Positions 56,000 through 64,000 of a stretch of 64,000 bases of DNA are shown one piece after another. The position numbers and the translations under genes are program-made. Each line of letters opens with the position of its first letter. The stretch's first letter is position 1. The stretch comes from Chlorops oryzae (Eukaryota > Arthropoda > Insecta > Diptera > Chloropidae): positions 1,014,190 through 1,078,189 of the forward strand of contig CM035808.1 in the NCBI GenBank assembly GCA_020466095.1. The letters are read 5' to 3'. The notes beneath the pieces are model-generated. The model ran no database searches, had not been told where the DNA came from, and worked only from the letters and a program-made list of their open reading frames with translations.

Positions 56000-58900
56000 C
56001 GGATTTCGAGAAATTATTTACAGCGGACTAAGACCCACGCCAATATTAATTTCTTGCGGTTAAAAGAGCTCAAAAAGTGACCATTATCGTATCAACTAAT
56101 TGTGATGATGTCAGCTTGTGGTCAGGTGGAAGGAGATTTTTAAATAAAAACCTCAATTGTCTTTTTATTAGATTTCATATTCCAATTTTGATTATTCCTC
56201 TTTTTGCGGTTTTCTTTTCTGTTTTTCTGTTTTTCTTTTTTTTTATACGACCCACTGAAGCATGAAATTCAAAACAAAGTTTACTTCGGCAAGCGTTGAA
56301 ACTTTTAAGTTAAATTAAACCACAAATTGCTGGACAACTGTTCTTCCAATTAAATAAGGATTCTATTCTATCTGGCTCTTCCAGCCAATAAAAGTTCAAT
56401 CGAAAAGTTTTTATTCACGAAATTGCGGTTGAGCAATGGCACGCAAAAAAAAAAAAAACCAAAAACAAAAAAAAGTTCTTCTCCTCCCAATGTCCGGCAG
56501 TTCGAAAGCTTTCAGCCATGGACTGGGGACTTGGTCAATGTATCGGGGAAAATGAATTTGTTTATGCAGCTTTGATTTACTGAAGCCACTTAAATGTTTG
56601 GATTCAAGGCAACGGCAACGAAATGAGTTCAAAAATCGATTCCATTAAAACCAAAAAATGGAAAGCGAAATAAAAAATAAATTTATGTGACGTAGAAAGG
56701 ACCTCGTACAACACTCAAAAAAGACTCGCTCCAACTCACTTCGCAGTTGAAGCTTTTCAAGTCACAATGATTTTTGACAGTTGTAACGGTTTCGTTGTTT
56801 CACAAAAAGCTACCCTGTCGTTTGCTTGATTGACAGAGGCGTGTTTATTTTTATTCTATTTTTTCCCTCAACCGCCATCCGATTTACTCCAACGCATTTT
56901 GTAGCCCAGCCATAGATGTAGGCTGTGGCTTAAATGACGCATTGAGATAGCAATTTTTTTAACGTCAGTGAATCCATCTACAATCAGGAATTTGGAAGCA
57001 TTTGCATTTAAAAGCCCCCTCCTTCTAGGATAATAAGAGCTCAAAAGGATTTCGAATCAAGTCAAAAAACACATCTGAGGCTCGCACTCTTTCGTAATTT
57101 CAAATATTCAATACAGATTTACTCATAAACGTAGTATTTTCGTGGCGATCCGTTCAAGGATAAGTATTTTTTATTGTTTTACGCACTCTTTTTTTTGTGT
57201 GACTTGACCTCAAAACCTTCTCCAAAGCTCTTTGAAGATTTTCCCTTAAATTTCCCCCAGGAAAGTCTCGCCCAACAATCTTTCAATCGCGTGCCGTTCT
57301 CGTCATTCTAACAATGCTCTCGAAAATTCACAAAGACGACTATAAATAGAAGAATTATGCAAATATTCTTGGTGCTTACGCGACAAAATTAGCGCTTCAA
57401 ACGGAGTCCAATTGCTCAAAACGATTTTCGCTTGTTTGTCCGAAATTATTTTGAAGTCGGCTGGGCTGAGGCGTCAAATAACAATTCTCTTTATGTCGCA
57501 GCACTGAGTGAATTATGCTAATTTACGCAATGAACTACGGCAAATTAAACGCTGATTTTCATACGCCGGAAGCCCTTGCCATGCAGACCGCTGCGTGATT
57601 TTTAGTAGTTTCATGATTGTTTTTTTTATATAAGATTTGTGGAATAGAAAGCAAAACAATAACATTCCAAAACCCAAAAATAAATGTCCTTCACTTATCG
57701 ACGAGAAATCAAATGTCCCGTCGCCATTGGTCGCATAAAAATTACAGCAACCAAACGAAATTGCTTTTGCAAATAATTATAAAAAATAAAAAATATATAC
57801 ATACATATAAAAAAAAATTAATATGAATCCGGTTTAAAAATGGTGGACAAACCAAACCCAATTTCCTGAAATCCCTATCGTTGCTTCAGAGAAGCATATT
57901 CCACCCTCAGACAAGCTCGTCATTATTTTTCAAATTAAGCCTCTGAAAATGGGAACGTCTTTGGTCTTCTTTTTGGAGTTTAAGAAATTTTTTAATTTAA
58001 ATTTTTTGCAACGCTTGAATCACTCACACCGTATTAAAACCGCTCAAACGGATCTCTCGATGCAAGTCCCAAGTGGAAGGCGGGCAGAAATTTAATTCAA
58101 TGTAATTACAAGCATGAAAGCCTGACTTTACAGACGAAAAAAATTACGACCAGAGGTCGTAAACGGCGCAGGATTTTATGTTCGCGAGGATTTTGAGTGA
58201 AAAGAAAAAAAGAAAAAAAAAACGCAGTCAATCGGAGGAAAACAAAAATTGAAGCGGGAAAGCAGCAGCTTTTGGTTGAACGCACAAATGTTTTAAAATA
58301 TTCAAGTGCTTAAATTGATATGTTGTCAGCACATTTCGTGGCTACTGAGATACTGTAAAAAAATAGCCCACAAGGTCGCCTATACAAATTTCAGTTGCTG
58401 AAGATGAAAACAAAAAGACGAGGTAAATGAAAATTTTCTCCCCACTCCGGATCGAGAAAATTTGGAATAAAAAACAGAAGATTGTTTCTAAACTCACCGT
58501 TTTCATTTTCGTCTATCGATTTGGTTCAATATATAGTCGATGTTTTGATGTTGTCTCAGAATTCGGCACCCATCCACGGGACAATAACCGCAGACTCAAT
58601 TCAGCTGTCAGTATAAAATCCATTTTAATTCTCCTTTCAATTTAAAATGTTATCGCCTCAAAAACCGCAGAGCACGTTTCATTTACCAAATGTTAAAAAC
58701 ATGTAAACACAATCAATCATTCCGGTAATGCAATATGCTCGAATTGCCATTGTGCCAAATTGTCCAAAATTGTGCCATATGGAACGAATGCCCGCAAATT
58801 TATTCTACGAGGACTGGCGTGTGGCGTCTGGCGTGCGGCAGCTTCATACCCTACTTGACTTATTGGTATTCGCGTTTTTTCACGTCAACCTCACCTAATC

Positions 58901-60658
58901 CCCAGTGTGAAGGTAAATTTATAGGAAATTACAATCACAGCAGCACCTGTGACCTTTTTTTTTGCCTTTGTTGTTCAAAGCTGTGAATTCGGAAATTCGC
59001 ACAGACAGATGAGGTCCTTCGAGTGACTTCAAGACAAAGAAACTCTCATGTGTCCAAGTAAGCTTCGTGGCATGCTGAATTGTGGGTGCGTGTCGATGGA
59101 TCTGTTGCTGATATATATTATCCAATGAGACGAAAAGCTAAAATAAGAAAGAAAAAAATGGTTTAAATAATACTTAAATATAAAGCCAATTGAAATTTAT
59201 TTATTTTGTTTTTAAATGCCTTAAAAATAAACTAATGTAAGGTAGAATATAATAGTTAGCTTCGATGGAATCTTTAAGTTTACTTATTGTCGTTTAAGGA
59301 CAGATTGTAAATAAAAATAATAAAAAAAATTCCTATAATATCCAAAAATGCTCCGCTGGATATCCGGACTGACTCGTCTTCATCATGATTCCAAACGTTG
59401 ACATACGTAGCCATTATCAAGTTACTCTGTTTATAGGAAAAATGCGAGAAGCAAAGCCAGGATGGTATGGACAACGTCCTGAGATTAATTGAGGACAGCT
59501 TGGCAAAAAAGGGCTAGACTAGGGCACTACAACTATAAGATTGCAGACAACGAGGGACCTACCTCGGATCATGTAGCCGACATAACGAAATGGAGGAACT
59601 GAGTCACATTTTCCGGACCCGGGATAGGCCGGGACCCTTGAAAAGGCAAGAAGAAAAAGTGTGTTCTTTTGGCTTTTTTAAAAGCATCCGCCCGGAATAA
59701 AAAATAGGAAGATTTTCTTTGTTAAAAGATGAGTTCAGTTTGATCGAAATTCAGATTTTTATATGCCAAACAAAGAACTTCAATTGAAGTAGATTTTGTG
59801 TCTGAACATTTTTGGCAAATCTGGATCAATCAGCTTAAAATTCTTTTCGTAATATTGATATAGTTTTGGTCCTGGTTTTATGCCCAAAAAAATTCTAAAA
59901 TAAAGCAAATTTTAAAGCCTTAAAAGTCTTCCCCTATATGAATCTAACATTAACCTTTCCGAGGCACACATTTCGATTGCTTTTATTTTGTTTCCGTATT
60001 TTGGTCTAACGTTATACAGAAAACCAAGAAATAATGGCAACATGAAGCACGCCAAATGTTGCTGTAGAGTTTATTGGCAACATTGTGATGCGACTTAACA
60101 TAAAACTGACTACAATTTTCACGCATGCGTTCGATCTTGCAACACACAAAGTTTTATGAATGAATATTTATTTGGCATTAATACCCCTTGAGAATTTTGA
60201 ACGTACATAAGGATATGTGGACGAATGATTTGTACGCCAGAAAAGTTTTTTTTAATGTTGCAGCATTGTCACAAGCAAAATGAGCTTTTTTTTGAGAAGA
60301 TAATAACAGAAGAAAGTAGAATAAAAATGTGTTTGAATTTCCGAATTGAGATTGTCCTACATGAGTTCGCTTTCAACCACAGAAATTCCTATGAGGCGGA
60401 CAATACAAAAAAAAAAAAAAACTATGCCATTAAATCTATCTGCCACATATGTATAAATGTTGGCAGCCAGTCACCTTAAGAGGAGATTATTTTCAAAAAC
60501 AAGGAAATTGAAGCTGCCACAGACAATCAAGTAAGTATTTTTTTGCCTCAAGCGAGAAGGATTTTGGTTTTCGTGCGCCATGGAATTCAAACGCATTCCC
60601 AGAAATATATTAAAACGACTTTGTGGTTCTATCTCAAGTGTAGTAAAGTGCTTAAAAT
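56000..60658. other. gene-free stretch
   Basis: AT-rich unique sequence with short A and T runs and a CATACATATA run near 57798-57808. No exon, tRNA or transposon end could be supported. Confidence 0.45.
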
Positions 60659-60694
60659 ACACACACACACACACCACACACACACACACACACA
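60659..60694 (+). repeat. (AC)n microsatellite
   Basis: AC run with one interruption (ACACCACACA). Frames through it on both strands are artefacts. Confidence 0.95.
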
Positions 60695-61499
60695 ATTGGA
60701 AAAGAAGTTGCGGTCGTCACGGCAGGGAGTCATAGCGAACAAGTACGAAAAACTAATAAAAAGAAATAATTTCTGCTCTAGACAGAAAAACACAGTAAAA
60801 TGGACTAGAAATGAAGTCTCCTCCCTGCCTTTGGAACGAACACTTGTGGCACTCAATTTAGGTTACAACAATTATCCAGGTAAAATGGAGAAAAACTAAC
60901 AAAGCATAACAACTATTCGTTACGGCTAAAGCTCTTATGAAGTTCAAATTGGTCGGAAACGAAGAAAATTTTTCATCCCAACAATTTTTGCTTTCCCTCA
61001 AGCAATTAAATGCTAATATTTTGCCCTTTGTGAACGAGAATAAATGCCCAACTTGTCTTAAACCTTAGATACCTAATATATTATCACAAAGAATTCAATT
61101 CATATTTTCAGAATGCCTTTTTTCTATGACAATTGTAGAACTCCAAGTTCTTGTCGCATGTTGAACATACATAGTTCTTGTGAGGTTTTTCTGAAACTTC
61201 CACACGCGTTGACAGTGATGAATTTATTTAAGAAACATACCCACAATATTTCATAAATAAGCTACAGATTAAGAGCTCAAAGAGTTTCGAGCTTAACTTG
61301 AAATTTCAAAATTCAAAATGTCACAAAGTGTTAATTGTCATAGTGACTCGCGCACAGCCCTGCGTATACGTAACGAAATTGGCGGAACAGCCCATGCAAA
61401 GCATCACTCATACGCCCCTACATACAGCATTAAGCGATATTTGTTGATGAGAATTCTTTGTTGACGTTAGCTTTTTACTTTTTACATCTTTAACATTAA

Positions 61500-61723
61500 C
61501 CCTGCTGGTGCCTTAGGACCATTTGGTCCAAAATTCAACTTTTTTGAAGCCTATGAATATCTGGAGATTGATGAAATCTATTTACTTTCAGCCATCAATC
61601 AACAATCTACGTGCAATCAGCTCAAATTCTTATTTTGACAGCATATATTTTGTATGAAAAATACACCGTGGATCAAATGTTTTCTAAAGCATTTTGTGCA
61701 ATTTTCTTAAGGTTACAGCAGGG
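61500..61723. mobile_element. 224-bp piggyBac-type MITE
   Basis: CCCTGCTGGTGCCTTA at the left, and on the opposite strand CCCTGCTGTAACCTTA at the right. Both ends are directly flanked by TTAA (61496-61499 and 61724-61727). CCC-type ends in a TTAA duplication define piggyBac-like elements. The interior holds a palindromic word GGACCATTTGGTCC. Non-coding. Confidence 0.9.
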
Positions 61724-61729
61724 TTAACA

Positions 61730-64000
61730 GGCGAAGTATTGCGAATTATTCTGAGCATGCATTTCACGACACAAGGCCGTCATTTTTATTTATGATATTT
61801 GAAGGTCAAATTATTTATGCCAACGTGCGCTGTTATAGCTTATATTTAAGCTTACGAGTTCTTTGAAAAATTTATGCTTCCCACATGGATGGAGAATGAA
61901 CAGGAAGCTGTATATTATCATTACTGGATTGAAAGGGTGCAAAATGGTTATAAACGGAGGAGGAAAATTGCATGTGGAAAAAAGTTAAAAATACATATTT
62001 GAATTTTACTCCAGCTGAAATAATTGAACATCTGCAATTCAAATGCAAAGAAAATTTTCATTCAAAAAAAAGAATAACGAAAATGCTGAAAATGAAAGCT
62101 TTAATAGAGATTGCTGTAAAAATGAATTGTGCCAATTTACGAATGATACTTTGAGTAAAATAATCCATATTCATAACACTTCTTCACTTCACTTCATAAC
62201 ACTCAAGTCAAGCTGTTTGCCCATCTCAAATCCTGTAGGGATTCCCTTTTTCAGCTTTCGCTTGAACGCAACTTAATTTCATTCCGAAATTGTTTCTCGT
62301 GCTATAAAATAGAAATGCACAGTAGTGCTCAGCTCAATAACCATTCGAGAGTTAATTTTTATTAATCTACAATCAACAATGGTGGCATCTAGTTTTATAT
62401 CGCAAATAATGTCATAAAATTGTTCTTGTAGTTGGTAGCCTTTTCCGCAATCCATTTTTCGTTCCGTTCCGTTTAAGTAGTATGCTTCTTGGCGCTTATA
62501 TGACAGTTTTTATTAGTTGACCCTGAAATTCGTGTTTACAAAACCGGCTTTTTCGGATCGATTTTGCTTTGTATGTTGCACGCATTCGTATCGACATGTG
62601 CGGCAAATTATCCTGAATCGACGAAAAGAATTTGTGCAAATTGATTTCGGAGAGGTCGACACATGCAGCAAATAATTGAGTTCTTTTTAAAGCAGAACTT
62701 AACTTCAGGCATACAAATGATCTAGGAAAGAAGTCAGCCGGCAATCATTTTGCACACGCCGCAGCTGTCAAATAAATTTCAATGAATGTCAGTTGAAAAT
62801 GAAAGGCAATTATTTGTGGACTAATTGGGTTCATCGCAGCAGTTTACTCTTAAAGTGTTTAAAGAGTTCTAAAATGCTCTTTGAGAATCGTTCAATTTAA
62901 AGTGAGAAATTTTTTCCAATTCCATGGATAAAAATACCTACATCCAACAATTCAATCCCTTTTCTTTGCATTGCTTTTGTACGTGTGGCGCGAGTTTGAA
63001 ATTTCGCAAATTTTTTGTTCCTTTTCAAACGTCCCCTCAGGTGTGTTTATCTGTCTGCTGCTGTGGCTCCTATCCCAGAGGGTTTGTGAGTCAATTCGAG
63101 CTTGTTTAATAAATTTGTTTTAAATTATTTTTTTTTTTTTAGCTAGCTAACTTTTCGAAATGTGCTCGAAGCTAGTCTAACAAATGTTCTTTCTTTTTTT
63201 GCAAATAATGCCGGAAAATTTAAAAATTTCTTGTGATTTCAAGGGTGCTTCAAACTTTCAAGATTTTAGAAGGTTCCTTTTACTTTTTTTCATCCTTTGA
63301 ATGAAATTTTCGAGGTAGCTTCTAAGTATTGCACGTGTCGAAGAAGTTGAGCACACAAATCACATTGAATGGAATGATTTTGGGGAAAATAAATCAGATG
63401 ATTGCAGCGTGTTTGTTTGCATTTCTCCTCCTTTATTGCGTTTACTTCCGTACTTGACTTGGATTCAATGGCATGACGAGGAGCCTTGAATTCCTCAGAA
63501 TCGTTGGCAGCATGGAGTTTTCATCGATTATGAGAATTTATTTGGCTTTATTAAGCTTGAAAATTATTTTCGAATTTTTGTGGAAAATAAAAACATTCTT
63601 AAAATTACTAAGATAGATTACTTTCATTCGAGAGCCAATGTTACTTGTAATGAAAAATGTAGAAGCCAATGGTTTAAGGGGAGCATAACCGAAAATGAAA
63701 CAAAAATTCTATTATCAAGTCAGAGTGACCAAGGCTCGTAAAAGAGGTGATGGGGTGGACCAAACTAAGTGAAAGAAGAATAGGAACCCCATTTTAGGTT
63801 CTTTTGAAAGCAAATTCTATACAACAAAGAACAGAATAATAATCAAGAAAGCCCGCTTTGTGGGCTTATTCGATTAATTTCACAGCTAAATTTGAAAGGG
63901 CGGCAATAAGCTAAATAAGGTCCTATCATTCAAATCAAGCAATTTGCCAAGCATCACATGGGAACTTCCATAAAGCAAAATATGTGAGAAAAGTCTTTTT
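61730..64000. other. gene-free stretch to the window end
   Basis: AT-rich unique sequence. A small hairpin AGCCCGCTTTGTGGGCT lies near 63851-63867. No gene supported. Confidence 0.45.

Overview
This is AT-rich, gene-poor, repeat-rich eukaryotic DNA, almost certainly from a fly (Diptera; probably a cyclorrhaphan such as a tephritid or drosophilid relative). The evidence is a nuclear tRNA-Gln, short introns with GT/AG borders, a TATA/initiator promoter with fly-type spacing, several mini-me/INE-1-type (Helentron) repeats carrying the (GTCY)n tract typical of fly elements, a Ty3/gypsy LTR element and RNase H-bearing non-LTR retrotransposons. Most short open frames are chance or repeat-derived. 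The organism call is inference; no database was searched.

Only a few host genes can be supported. From left to right they are: a tRNA-Gln(UUG) gene (1042-1113, minus); a tiny secreted-peptide gene (1740-1898) with its own TATA box, initiator and polyadenylation signal; a small two-helix membrane protein whose start codon lies alone in a 4-base first coding exon (15927-15930 joined to 16470-16780), preceded by a decayed tandem duplicate of the whole gene and a fragment of a third copy; and a zinc-finger non-canonical poly(A)/terminal nucleotidyltransferase (28804 down to 26734, minus) with one clear 75-base intron and a second unexplained reading-frame change.

The rest is mobile DNA at different stages of decay. 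0-4.4 kb: a duplicated 0.67-kb repeat block flanks the peptide gene, and a mini-me element is split by a 1.24-kb inverted-repeat element. 9.2-10.25 kb and 45.8-46.8 kb: two related minisatellite elements in opposite orientation. 13-17 kb: the tandem gene family. 19.8-20.7 kb: a complete hAT-type MITE next to a 0.54-kb foldback element. 23.7-24.2 kb: a diverged tandem repeat. 29.3-30.1 kb: a foldback unit carrying two tRNA-like modules. 31.2-31.9 kb: an ATCGAT-rich array. 33.0-39.6 kb: a complete LTR insertion with nearly identical LTRs but a gutted interior. 40.5-41.2 kb and 52.2-53.3 kb: two 5'-truncated non-LTR insertions, both with target-site duplications. 43.6-45.6 kb: a hAT-like element. 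48.4-48.8 kb: a TA-flanked MITE. 54.96-55.99 kb: an element with RSS-heptamer-like ends and a 5-bp duplication, suggestive of Transib. 61.5-61.7 kb: a TTAA-flanked piggyBac-type MITE. The remaining stretches show only simple repeats and no supportable gene; they may be intergenic or parts of long introns.

The host genes do not form a pathway. The points most worth a second look are the secreted peptide with a probable amidated end, the hidden first exon and dead duplicates of the two-helix gene, the frame break in the nucleotidyltransferase, and the recently inserted but coding-dead LTR element.
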